Below are positions 1 through 6,849 of a DNA stretch of 32,636 nt, one piece after another (position 1 is the first letter of the stretch; every line of letters begins with the position of its first letter). Source of the DNA: Verrucomicrobia subdivision 6 bacterium (lineage in GTDB: Bacteria > Verrucomicrobiota > Verrucomicrobiia > Methylacidiphilales > Verrucolacustridaceae); contig CAMBGW010000003.1 in NCBI GenBank assembly GCA_945866245.1, positions 1 through 32,636 on the forward strand, given 5' to 3'. The position numbers and the translations under genes are program-made. Under the pieces are notes generated by a model. The model ran no database searches, was not told the DNA's origin, and worked only from the letters and a program-made list of their open reading frames with translations.

Positions 1-197
1 GAGCGGATGATTTGGAGAATGGGATCGAGCTGGGAAACTGCCCCGGAGAGGAAAAAATTGATTCCCTCGGGAGCGAGGAGAATGGTGCCTTTGATTCCAT
101 GGTCGAGGCACTTTGTTTTGAGAAGGGATTTCCAGTCCTCCAAGTGATCCAGAGGGGCAAACTGGTAGCAGGAGAGGTTGATGATTTTCCGATCCAC
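1..197 (-). CDS. trhO: tRNA uridine 5-hydroxylase TrhO (YceA-like), N-terminal part, cut by window edge
   Basis: The minus strand encodes about 65 residues of a protein that runs off the left edge. The segment GTILLAPEGINFFLSG closely matches the conserved N-terminal block of the rhodanese-related TrhO/YceA family (typically G-x-LLLAxEGIN-G-xxxG), which uses oxygen to hydroxylate U34 of some tRNAs. The rhodanese domain with its catalytic cysteine lies outside the window and cannot be checked. I chose GTG at 197 because it is the only normal start in frame near the conserved block; a TTG further upstream is possible and no strong ribosome binding site is visible. The gene follows the methyltransferase gene by about 43 bases on the same strand, so both may be co-transcribed and both concern RNA modification. 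Confidence 0.72.
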   Translation of the reverse strand, partial: MDRKIINLSCYQFAPLDHLEDWKSLLKTKCLDHGIKGTILLAPEGINFFLSGAVSQLDPILQIIR

Positions 198-240
198 GAG
201 TAAATCTTCGCAGGAAGAGAAAGAGGGTGGCAAGGGTGGG

Positions 241-1779
241 CTAGCGTTTGCGAAGTAGTTCGAGACGGCAAGTGAAGCCGCCGAGGTCGACAGTTTGCTG
301 GAATTCGAGGCGAAGAGAGGAGGCGGGGGGTTTTATTTTGAGTGGGTTGATCCAGACCATTCTGCCGCCCGGGCGCAGGGCGATGGCGGCGACTGCGAAA
401 AGTTCGTCGAACAGGCCGCGAAGGTTGGGAATGGGAACCCGTTTTCCTAGTGGGGGATTGGTGATGAGGAGGGAGATACTGGATGGGCCGAATCCCGTGA
501 TCTTTTCAAACTCGCGGAAATCGCGGGGAACAAATTCGGCGGAGATCCCTGGAAAGTGGGCGGCGCTCCAGTTGGCGCGAGCGGCTTGAATTGCGTCGGG
601 GGAGAGGTCGGTCCCAAGAATTCGGCGAACACCAGTTAATCGAACACGCTCGATCAGCTCGAGGGCGGAGCCGCAGAAGGGATCCCAAACAACTTCTTCG
701 GGGAAGGGTCCGGCGAGTCGGGCCATGGCGGCGGCAAGTGGGGGGTGAGAGGCGGCCGGAACATCTTGTTGGCGGTAGGGGAAGCGGGGATCGGGGGAGA
801 TGCGGGGGCGTAGTTCGACGAAGTCTCCGATTGGGCTGGGGTGAACCTCGATGGCCCAAGGGGCTTCGCGAGAATCGTTCAAAAGGTCGGGGCAGAGGGT
901 GTAGGCGCGTTGGACGATCTGAAGAACGGCGCCGCGCTGATGGCCTTTGGCAACAAACTCGAAGCGGTAGCGGATGGGGCCGTCGGTAAAGGTTTGAAAG
1001 AGGGAGCGGCTCAGGGGGGAGGCGATCAGATTGGCGAGAGGTTCGATGAGAGAGGTGGATTTGGGCAGAGTTCCTAAGAGAAAGGAGGCGGTGGAGAAGG
1101 TGCGTAGAGAGTACAGCTGTTCAAGAGTGAAGGGGGAGGTAGGGGCGAGCGTGAGGAGGCCAGGGCGAATTTCCATGATTCGAAATTGAGTTCCGAGAGC
1201 TTTAATTTCGTCGGATAAGATAGGCTCGAGTCCTGTTCGGCAACGGAGGTGGAGGCGGAGTAGGGCGATATCGGAGAAGGGGGTGGTGAGGCGGATGGTG
1301 CTGGGCTTTTGTTGGCGGGCGAGATTGGCCTTGGCCCGCTGTTCGTTGAGGTGAGGGAGGGAGGAGCCTTGGGTGCGGATGAGGTCGAGAGTGGCGTGGC
1401 CGCCGATTTTCTCGAGGGCTTTTCCGAGAAACTTCTTTTCCCGATCGGCGGAGGTTTTGGAAAGAAGAGTGAGGAGTTGCCGCTCTTCGGCACGGCCGGC
1501 GCCGATTTTCGGGAGGGCGGTCATGGCATAGCGGCGAACTTTTTCCGCTGGGTCTTGAAGGAGAGAGAGTAGCCATTGGCGGACCGGCTCTTTGAGGGTG
1601 GGTTGATCGGCCTCGGAAAAGCCGGCGCCGATGGCGCGGATGAGGGCGACACGTTGGATTTTTTCCTCGGGAGAGGAGGCAAGGTATCGGGGAACCTCTT
1701 CTTGCCACAAGCGGAGCCAAGGCACGAGGCGGAGTTCCCTATAGAGATCCTTGGACGGGCGGGTCTCTTTTTTGGGCAT
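241..1779 (-). CDS. HEAT-repeat / THUMP-like / RNA methyltransferase fusion (UPF0020 family)
   Basis: This 512-residue protein has a helical N-terminus (about residues 40-130) that resembles HEAT repeats, with phrases such as DPAEKVRRYAMTALPKIG. A middle region (about 175-330) sits where RlmL/Trm14-type enzymes carry a THUMP-like RNA-binding domain. The C-terminal SAM-dependent domain has motif I WDPFCGSALELIE at 365-377, an acidic loop GTDLSP at 389-394 and the catalytic NPPLGKR at 441-447. That set is typical of UPF0020 enzymes that methylate guanine N2 or adenine N6 in rRNA or tRNA. The NPPL tetrapeptide replaces the usual NPPY. I infer RNA methylation; the exact target is unknown. The start MPKKETRPSK at 1779 is the first ATG of the frame and faces the divergent cinA. 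Confidence 0.75.
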   Translation of the reverse strand: MPKKETRPSKDLYRELRLVPWLRLWQEEVPRYLASSPEEKIQRVALIRAIGAGFSEADQPTLKEPVRQWLLSLLQDPAEKVRRYAMTALPKIGAGRAEERQLLTLLSKTSADREKKFLGKALEKIGGHATLDLIRTQGSSLPHLNEQRAKANLARQQKPSTIRLTTPFSDIALLRLHLRCRTGLEPILSDEIKALGTQFRIMEIRPGLLTLAPTSPFTLEQLYSLRTFSTASFLLGTLPKSTSLIEPLANLIASPLSRSLFQTFTDGPIRYRFEFVAKGHQRGAVLQIVQRAYTLCPDLLNDSREAPWAIEVHPSPIGDFVELRPRISPDPRFPYRQQDVPAASHPPLAAAMARLAGPFPEEVVWDPFCGSALELIERVRLTGVRRILGTDLSPDAIQAARANWSAAHFPGISAEFVPRDFREFEKITGFGPSSISLLITNPPLGKRVPIPNLRGLFDELFAVAAIALRPGGRMVWINPLKIKPPASSLRLEFQQTVDLGGFTCRLELLRKR

Positions 1780-1984
1780 AGAGAAGCATCGGTTTGGTTG
1801 GGGGTGAACTCAAGCTTGGATGGGGAGCAGGAACACGGAAAGGTGGGAAGAAGAATAAAAGTTTTGAGTAGGACAGCCAATGTCCTTGGGTCGATGCGAT
1901 GATCTTCCCATGACAAAGAGCAAAAGGATTCGGGTGGATCTGCGAAAAGCTGGAGGTCGGGCTTGGCAGATTCCAAAAGCGAGT
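1780..1984. other. Divergent intergenic region between methyltransferase and cinA
   Basis: About 205 bases separate the methyltransferase start from the preferred cinA start. The region must hold promoters for both directions. I see no convincing -35/-10 pair, riboswitch or RNA gene. Two in-frame ATG codons at 1880 and 1910 could lengthen CinA, in which case the gap shrinks to about 100 bases. Confidence 0.5.
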
Positions 1985-3235
1985 ATGCTAGGCAGGGTGA
2001 AGATTGAGTGCATCACGACGGGGTCAGAGCTGTTGCTCGGGCAGGTGTTGAATTCCCATCCGGGGTATCTGGCGGGTCGCTTGGCGACGATGGGGTTAGC
2101 GCTGGCGAGGCAGACATCGGTGACGGATGGGAAGGAGGCGATTGGAGAGGTGGTGAAGGAGGCGTGGGGCAGGAGTGATCTAGTCATTGTCACGGGGGGA
2201 CTGGGGCCGACTTCGGATGACGTGACGCGGGAGGCGGTAGCGGGTTTTTTAGGGAAGGAGATGAAGTTTCATCCTGAAATTCTGGAAAAGATTCTGGGTT
2301 ATTTTCAAAGGAGGGGATTGCACGCGCCGGAGATGGTTCGACTCCAGGCGATGGTGCCTGAGGGGATGGAGGTTTTGCCCAATGAGATGGGGACGGCTCC
2401 AGGGCTTTTGTGGGAGGAGAAGGGTAAGATTTTAGTTTTGTTGCCGGGGCCGCCGAGGGAGTTGGGGCCGATGTTTGAAGCGTGGGTGGAGCCGAGGTTG
2501 CGAGGTTGGGCTAAGCCTGCGCAAATCACCAAAGTGGTCAGAGTGGCGGGGATTGGGGAGTCTGCGGTGCAGGAGCGGTGCGAAGCGGAGTTGCGAAAGT
2601 TGGGGGTGGGAGAGATCGGATATTGTGCGAGGCCTGGGGAGGTGGATGTGAGGTTGAGGGGGGCGGATTTGAAGATTTTAGAGGACGGGGTGAAAATACT
2701 GCGAAAAATTTTGGGGGAAGCGGTATATGGGGAGGGTGGGGAGACGATGGAGCAGGTGGTGGTGGGGTTGGCGCGGGTGGCGAAGGTGAAGTTAGCGACA
2801 GCGGAGTCGTGCACGGGGGGGTTAGTGGCGAGTCGGATTACGGATGTGGCGGGGGCATCGGAGGTATTTATGGGGGGCTGGGTGACCTATTCGAATGAGG
2901 GCAAGATGCGGGAGCTGGGGGTAAAAGCGGAGAGCTTGGAAAGGTATGGGGCAGTGAGTGGGGTGGTCGCGGGGGAGATGGCGGAAGGAGCGAGGAGGAG
3001 GTCGGGGGCGGATTGGGCGGTGGCGGTGACGGGGATTGCGGGCCCGGGGGGAGGGAGTCCGGGGAAGCCGGTGGGGCTGGTGTATTTAGGGATCGCGGGG
3101 GTGGGTGGGGTGGAAACTATTGAGAAGAAGTTGGTTCCGGAGAGGAAGACATTTAAGGCGATGGCTTCCCAGGCAGCCCTGAATCTGCTTAGAGTAAAAC
3201 TTTTAGCGAACCCTTTTCAAAAAACGGAGGTCTAA
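1985..3235 (+). CDS. cinA: CinA: nicotinamide-nucleotide amidohydrolase / ADP-ribose pyrophosphatase-like protein
   Basis: From the ATG at 1985 the protein is 416 residues, about the length of two-domain CinA proteins. The N-terminal molybdopterin-binding-like (COG1058) domain shows ITTGSELLLGQ near residue 9 and TGGLGPTSDDVTREAV. It continues with NEMGTAPG and LLPGPPREL. The C-terminal PncC-type amidohydrolase domain has TAESCTGGLVASRI with the nucleophilic serine, TYSNEGK with the Tyr/Lys pair, and VTGIAGPGG. CinA recycles nicotinamide mononucleotide in the pyridine nucleotide cycle. Earlier in-frame ATGs (1880, 1910) would add an unconserved basic leader, so I prefer the start just before VKIECITTGSELL. 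recA follows after 6 bases, the classical cinA-recA arrangement. The coding strand is extremely G-rich between about 2570 and 3110. Confidence 0.93.
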   Translation: MLGRVKIECITTGSELLLGQVLNSHPGYLAGRLATMGLALARQTSVTDGKEAIGEVVKEAWGRSDLVIVTGGLGPTSDDVTREAVAGFLGKEMKFHPEILEKILGYFQRRGLHAPEMVRLQAMVPEGMEVLPNEMGTAPGLLWEEKGKILVLLPGPPRELGPMFEAWVEPRLRGWAKPAQITKVVRVAGIGESAVQERCEAELRKLGVGEIGYCARPGEVDVRLRGADLKILEDGVKILRKILGEAVYGEGGETMEQVVVGLARVAKVKLATAESCTGGLVASRITDVAGASEVFMGGWVTYSNEGKMRELGVKAESLERYGAVSGVVAGEMAEGARRRSGADWAVAVTGIAGPGGGSPGKPVGLVYLGIAGVGGVETIEKKLVPERKTFKAMASQAALNLLRVKLLANPFQKTEV

Positions 3236-3241
3236 TCTATT

Positions 3242-4375
3242 ATGGCAATCAAAACATCAGCAACCGACAAAAACGAACGAAACGAAACTCAGGCACATAA
3301 GGACAGTGCGAAAGCTTCAGAGCGGCGAAATCTGGATCTGGCTCTGCAATCGATCGTCAAAACGTATGGGGAAAATGCGATCATGCGTTTGGGGGATGCG
3401 GCAGCGAAGCTGAAGATCGATGTAGTTCCAACGGGATGTTTTGCTATTGATCAGGCTTTGGGGGCAGGGGGCTTTCCGAGGGGCCGCATTATCGAGATTT
3501 TCGGGCCTGAATCCTCTGGAAAAACAACTCTGACCCTGACGGCGATTGCCAATGCACAAAAGGAGGGCGGAACGGCGGCTTTCATCGATGTGGAGCACGC
3601 TTTAGATCCTGCCTACGCGAGAAAGTTGGGAGTGAATATGGATGAGCTCTTGGTTTCCCAGCCGGATTCGGGTGAGGAAGCACTCAACATTGCGGAGACG
3701 TTGATTCGTTCGAACGCGTTGGACGTGGTGGTGCTGGACAGTGTGGCTGCTCTTGTGACGAAGCATGAGCTAGAGGGGCAGATCGGGGACGTCACCGTAG
3801 GGGCGCAGGCGCGCTTGATGAGTGCGGCGATGAGGAAGTTGACCGCCCTGATCAGTCGTGCCCGAACGGTGGCGATCTTTACGAATCAGATTCGGGAAAA
3901 GATCGGAGTAATGTTTGGAAGTCCTGAAACAACTCCTGGCGGAAGGGCATTGAAGTTTTATTCGAGTGTGCGGGTGGACATTCGGCGTATCACGGCGATC
4001 AAGTTGCCGGATGGAACGGTGGTGGGAAATCGGACCCGAGTTAAAATTGTGAAAAACAAGGTTGCACCGCCCTTTGCCGAAGCGGAGTTCGACATCATGT
4101 ATAATGAGGGAATCTCAAGAACGGGGTCTCTGATTGATGCCGCGATCGAACATGGCGCGGTGGAGAAGAAGGGGGCATGGATTGCTTTTGAAGGCAAGCA
4201 GATGGCTCAAGGACGAGATGCGGCGAAGGAGGAGTTGCGAAAAGATCCGGCGCTGTATGCACGGGTTGAAAAGGCGCTGAAAGCGAAGTTAGCTGGGGAG
4301 GGGAAGGAGCCAGAGAAGAAGGATTTGGACAAAGGTAAGGAGGCGATGGTTGTGGTGGGAGGAAAAGAGAAGTAA
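3242..4375 (+). CDS. recA: Recombinase RecA
   Basis: This 377-residue protein forms ATP-dependent filaments on single-stranded DNA for homologous recombination and SOS activation. Walker A GPESSGKTT lies at 88-96, followed by AAFIDVEHALDPAYA, Walker B VVVLDSVAAL, loop L1 with GDVTVGAQARLMS, and loop L2 with FTNQIREKIGVMFG and ETTPGGRALKFYSS. The N-terminus is about 22 residues longer than in E. coli and is rich in N, K, E and T. The C-terminal tail is mixed lysine/glutamate rather than strongly acidic. GGAGGT at 3226-3231 precedes the ATG by 10 bases. It lies 6 bases after cinA, so the two are probably co-transcribed. I saw no clear LexA-type operator. Confidence 0.98.
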   Translation: MAIKTSATDKNERNETQAHKDSAKASERRNLDLALQSIVKTYGENAIMRLGDAAAKLKIDVVPTGCFAIDQALGAGGFPRGRIIEIFGPESSGKTTLTLTAIANAQKEGGTAAFIDVEHALDPAYARKLGVNMDELLVSQPDSGEEALNIAETLIRSNALDVVVLDSVAALVTKHELEGQIGDVTVGAQARLMSAAMRKLTALISRARTVAIFTNQIREKIGVMFGSPETTPGGRALKFYSSVRVDIRRITAIKLPDGTVVGNRTRVKIVKNKVAPPFAEAEFDIMYNEGISRTGSLIDAAIEHGAVEKKGAWIAFEGKQMAQGRDAAKEELRKDPALYARVEKALKAKLAGEGKEPEKKDLDKGKEAMVVVGGKEK

Positions 4376-4439
4376 AGATGCGGAAATGGGGTGGGTGATT
4401 TTTGCTCGAGGAGATTGGTGTTCATGGTAGGGTAGGTGG

Positions 4440-5228
4440 ATGAACGAGGCAGGGGACAAGGGGTTTTTGTTTCGGGCTGCGGGTTTGTGCCTGCTGATTC
4501 TCGCGATTTGGCAGTTGGGGGAGTCGGGAGGGATTTTAGCGGCGAAGGGGCAGTTGTTAGAAAACCGAGAAGCGATGTTTCGATTGGCTCCCTTCTTTTT
4601 ATTGGGACTTTTCTTTCTGCGTGGGCCACTTCCAGCAAGGCGAAGCGTGGCACGAGTAGCAGGTTTTCAATTTTTAAATTTAGGATTTTTGGTGGCAGCT
4701 GCCATTTATGGTTTGGCAGCGGTACCCCTGGGGGTGGAGTTCCCAGCCGATGGGGTGGGTGAGGTTGGGGTGGAGACGACTTGGCCGATTCGGGATCGAC
4801 TGCAAGAGGTTGAGTCTAAAATGGCGCAGCTGGATCGGGAATCGGCGCAGGGGATCGAATTGCAAGAGGGGGCATCGGACTCCCGTCGGCGTGAGGTGGA
4901 GGGGAAGAAGCAAGATAGGTTGCGTCAGATGGAGGAGTGGCGGGTGGAACGGGTACGGTTGGGGGCAGAGTTAGAGAAGAGATTGAAAGCGGTTGAGGAG
5001 TTGAAGGGAAAAGAGAAGGGAGAGATGTCGACTCGTTTGCAAAGAGCGCAGAAGGGGTCGGGGGGGGTTGCGGTTCTTTTTATTTTCTTGGGATTACACG
5101 GTTTGTTGGTTGGCTTTATTGGCAGGGGAGGGGCTGGAATGGGGGGGTTCCCCGTTGTCTCGACAAGTGCGGGAAAAGTGGAGAACTCGGTGCCTGGTGC
5201 GCTTCGACCGAAGCGCAGTGTTTCTTGA
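4440..5228 (+). CDS. Unrecognised membrane protein with central coiled coil (HpsJ-like topology, tentative)
   Basis: This 262-residue protein is not one I can name. Visible parts: a hydrophobic helix at about 10-25 (AAGLCLLILAIWQL), a second at about 47-60 (LAPFFLLGLFFL), a third at about 76-97, a polar, charge-rich segment at about 120-205 with many K, E, R and Q that looks like a coiled coil, and a final hydrophobic helix at about 210-230. Three helices, then a periplasmic or cytoplasmic coiled coil, then another helix recall the topology of cyanobacterial HpsJ-type proteins, but this is memory of a pattern and not a match I can verify. The start ATG at 4440 follows the purine-rich stretch TAGGGTAGGTGG. 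It lies 64 bases after recA and could share its transcript. The low-complexity C-terminus ends convergent with aroD. Confidence 0.7.
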   Translation: MNEAGDKGFLFRAAGLCLLILAIWQLGESGGILAAKGQLLENREAMFRLAPFFLLGLFFLRGPLPARRSVARVAGFQFLNLGFLVAAAIYGLAAVPLGVEFPADGVGEVGVETTWPIRDRLQEVESKMAQLDRESAQGIELQEGASDSRRREVEGKKQDRLRQMEEWRVERVRLGAELEKRLKAVEELKGKEKGEMSTRLQRAQKGSGGVAVLFIFLGLHGLLVGFIGRGGAGMGGFPVVSTSAGKVENSVPGALRPKRSVS

Positions 5229-5235
5229 GATAAGA

Positions 5236-6000
5236 TTAGGCCTTTTTAGGCGAAAAATTGGATTTTAGATCAGAGATAGTGAAGACGGTATTATGGCCTG
5301 GTTGGCCGGGGGCAGCGGGCTCATCCAAGTGAACGTAAAGCAAGCGGGAGCCGAGAGCGGGTAGGGAGAGCCGGGATGCGGTGGCCAGAGGACCGGAGGC
5401 CATAATGGCAAGGCGCATATGGGATTGGTTGAGGAGGGGTTCAGCCAAAGTGAGGAGATCCCGTTTCCTACGAGCTAAGCCAACGATTTTGTAAAGGCGG
5501 GCTCGTGTTTTGCGAAATTGAGAAAGAAGTCGACGAAGGCGCAGAGTAGTTAGTTTTCGTTTGAGGGAGTGGGAAGAAATGATGAGGTCTCTTTTCGTTC
5601 GGCGGACCATTCGCAAGACGCGGCTTAATCGTGGGATGTTAATCAGTTCAAGGTCCACTACGTCGGCAAAGGGAATAAATTTTAAGAAGAAAAGAACCCT
5701 TTGGCGGGAGCGCCAGTTAAAGGCCCCGCCTTCATCTCGGGTCCGTAAGGTGAGAAGAGTAGGAACTGAGCGGTTGGCCATGGCCTCTTGAATCTTGTCT
5801 GGGTGGACCCCTTTGGAGAGGAGCAGGTCGAGGCGGACTTCCACAAGATCAATACCTTCGGGTGCTTTCATGAGGTGGGAGAGGCCTGGGGCGGTGGAGA
5901 TGGTGCCAACTACCAGGGGGGTATTTTTCCATGGAACCGACTGCCTCGCGGGAGGGCGAATATCGCTGGATACGTCAGAAGCAGTGGGGGTCATTGGCAT
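5236..6000 (-). CDS. aroD: Type I 3-dehydroquinate dehydratase
   Basis: This 254-residue enzyme would dehydrate 3-dehydroquinate in the shikimate pathway through a Schiff-base lysine. The family signature is clear: VGTIS near 31, DLVEVRLDLL at 51-60 with the substrate-binding Glu/Arg, TLRTRDEGG, DVVDLELI, IISSHSL with catalytic His144, YKIVGLA with the likely Schiff-base Lys171, ATASRLSLPALGSRL with Arg210, and EPAAPGQ with Gln233. All key residues are present, so it should be active. The N-terminus carries about 25 extra, proline-rich residues. The start at 6000 follows AAGGGTGAC; a second ATG at 5994 is possible. Its 3' end converges on the preceding plus-strand gene with a 7-base gap. Confidence 0.9.
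   Translation of the reverse strand: MPMTPTASDVSSDIRPPARQSVPWKNTPLVVGTISTAPGLSHLMKAPEGIDLVEVRLDLLLSKGVHPDKIQEAMANRSVPTLLTLRTRDEGGAFNWRSRQRVLFFLKFIPFADVVDLELINIPRLSRVLRMVRRTKRDLIISSHSLKRKLTTLRLRRLLSQFRKTRARLYKIVGLARRKRDLLTLAEPLLNQSHMRLAIMASGPLATASRLSLPALGSRLLYVHLDEPAAPGQPGHNTVFTISDLKSNFSPKKA
5240..5251. terminator. Short hairpin at convergent gene ends (weak terminator candidate)
   Basis: GCCT, four T, AGGC forms a perfect 4-bp stem inside the last codons of aroD and 12 bases beyond the stop of the plus-strand gene. On the minus strand a T-run lies before rather than after it. It is short and may be chance. Confidence 0.2.
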
Positions 6001-6156
6001 AAAATTGTCACCCTTTTTATTTAGAATTACGCTCTAGATAAAACTGAAAATATGCCTGTAAAGCGTTACTTGTTAGTGAATTAACTTTCATATCCTAAAC
6101 GTAACATACATAAGGATGCTGTCAAACAAAGTATTAGTTTCCAAGCAACGGTCTGA
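6001..6156. other. AT-rich intergenic region upstream of aroD
   Basis: This 156-base gap has about 31 percent G+C by hand count over its first 150 bases, far below the surrounding genes. It separates the LON-domain gene from aroD, both on the minus strand. No open frame of meaningful length, tRNA or strong hairpin is visible. It most probably holds the aroD promoter. Confidence 0.6.
6098..6125 (-). promoter_or_regulatory. Candidate sigma-70 promoter for aroD
   Basis: On the minus strand a perfect -35 hexamer TTGACA occupies 6120-6125. A weak -10, TACGTT, lies at 6098-6103 after a 16-base spacer. The start point would fall near 6091, giving an untranslated leader of about 90 bases before aroD. 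The -35 is convincing, the -10 is not. Confidence 0.3.
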
Positions 6157-6741
6157 CTAGAGGATTTGGAGGAGCAGGCGGAGGCGGTCGGTGATGGGAG
6201 CAGTTTGTAGGAGGGACTGGCGTGTCTTAGGATCTCGTACAAAACAGCCAGCAATTAAGTCGACAAAGGCGTGCTGGTCTTCGAGGTGACGGATAAATTT
6301 TTTAAGATCATCAAGGGGTGGGCCCATAGGATTATCGATTTGCTCAACTTTCTCGAGAATTTTTGCGACTAAAGCCTCTCGGGTTACAAGAGAGGCTGGG
6401 GTAGTGGGTTCGGGATCTTCGACTGGTTCAGGAGATGCGATGAGGAATGGGGTGGTTTGGAGAAAGTGTTGGAGACGGACTCGAGTTAATCCTTGGAGTA
6501 CGAGATTTGAGGTGCCATCGGGTTGCTGAACACAAGAGCGAATGAGGCCGAGGCCGGCCACTTGAGGAGGTTTGGCGACAGGGTGGAGTTCGCTGGCGAC
6601 AGCAAACATGCGAGATCCTTCAAGGGCTTGTCGCAACATAGTTTGGTAGCGGGGTTCGAAGATATGGAGGGGGAGAAGGTGGTGGGGAAAGAAAACGGTC
6701 TGGGGAAGGACCATAACGCCGACCTGTTCAGGTAAATTCAT
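6157..6741 (-). CDS. Stand-alone LON substrate-binding domain protein
   Basis: This 194-residue protein corresponds only to the N-terminal (LAN/PUA-like) domain of Lon protease. The opening VMVLPQTVFFPHHLLPLHIF and EPRYQTML is typical, followed by FAVASEL, the beta-strand GLGLIRSC and the LQGLTRVRL block. The C-terminal half is helical (about residues 120-190), as in family members. There is no AAA+ ATPase and no Ser-Lys protease domain, so it cannot be a protease on its own. Related stand-alone proteins are common in bacteria and their role is poorly defined; substrate or peptide binding is an inference. It is divergent from mreB. Confidence 0.85.
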   Translation of the reverse strand: MNLPEQVGVMVLPQTVFFPHHLLPLHIFEPRYQTMLRQALEGSRMFAVASELHPVAKPPQVAGLGLIRSCVQQPDGTSNLVLQGLTRVRLQHFLQTTPFLIASPEPVEDPEPTTPASLVTREALVAKILEKVEQIDNPMGPPLDDLKKFIRHLEDQHAFVDLIAGCFVRDPKTRQSLLQTAPITDRLRLLLQIL

Positions 6742-6781
6742 GGGCTACCCATACACTGGGTTGGGGTCATTGGTAGTGGCG

Positions 6782-6803
6782 AGGGCAAAAAAAGCGCCCT
6801 TTT
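6782..6803. promoter_or_regulatory. Hairpin with T-run between LON-domain gene and mreB
   Basis: AGGGC (6782-6786) can pair with GCCCT (6796-6800) across a 9-base A-rich loop, and four T follow on the plus strand. It resembles a weak intrinsic terminator but lies in the divergent promoter region upstream of mreB, so it could be a leader element, an operator or chance. Confidence 0.22.
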
Positions 6804-6849
6804 GGGGATTGACGAAAAGAGGAACAAAGTGGAGACTTTTTACTTGTTT

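Noticed and set aside
12..203. Plus-strand 63-codon frame at the left edge
   Set aside because: The opposite strand encodes the recognisable TrhO segment with LLAPEGIN, so this is an antisense shadow.
1074..1720. Long Ser/Pro/Arg-rich minus-strand frames inside the methyltransferase gene
   Set aside because: Low-complexity products of C-rich codons read out of frame; the HEAT/methyltransferase frame has clear motifs.
1880..1984. 35-residue N-terminal extension of CinA from ATG 1880 or 1910
   Set aside because: CinA proteins normally start directly before the ITTGSELLLGQ block, and the extension is basic and unconserved; start 1985 gives the usual length.
3205..3225. Possible SOS (Cheo-box-like) operator GAAC near the recA start
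   Set aside because: Only a half-site resembles GAAC-N4-GTTC, and it lies inside the cinA 3' end; no second half-site.
6802..6849. TTG start extending MreB by 16 residues
   Set aside because: The conserved MreB N-terminus begins at ATG 6850 and the extra residues are unconserved.
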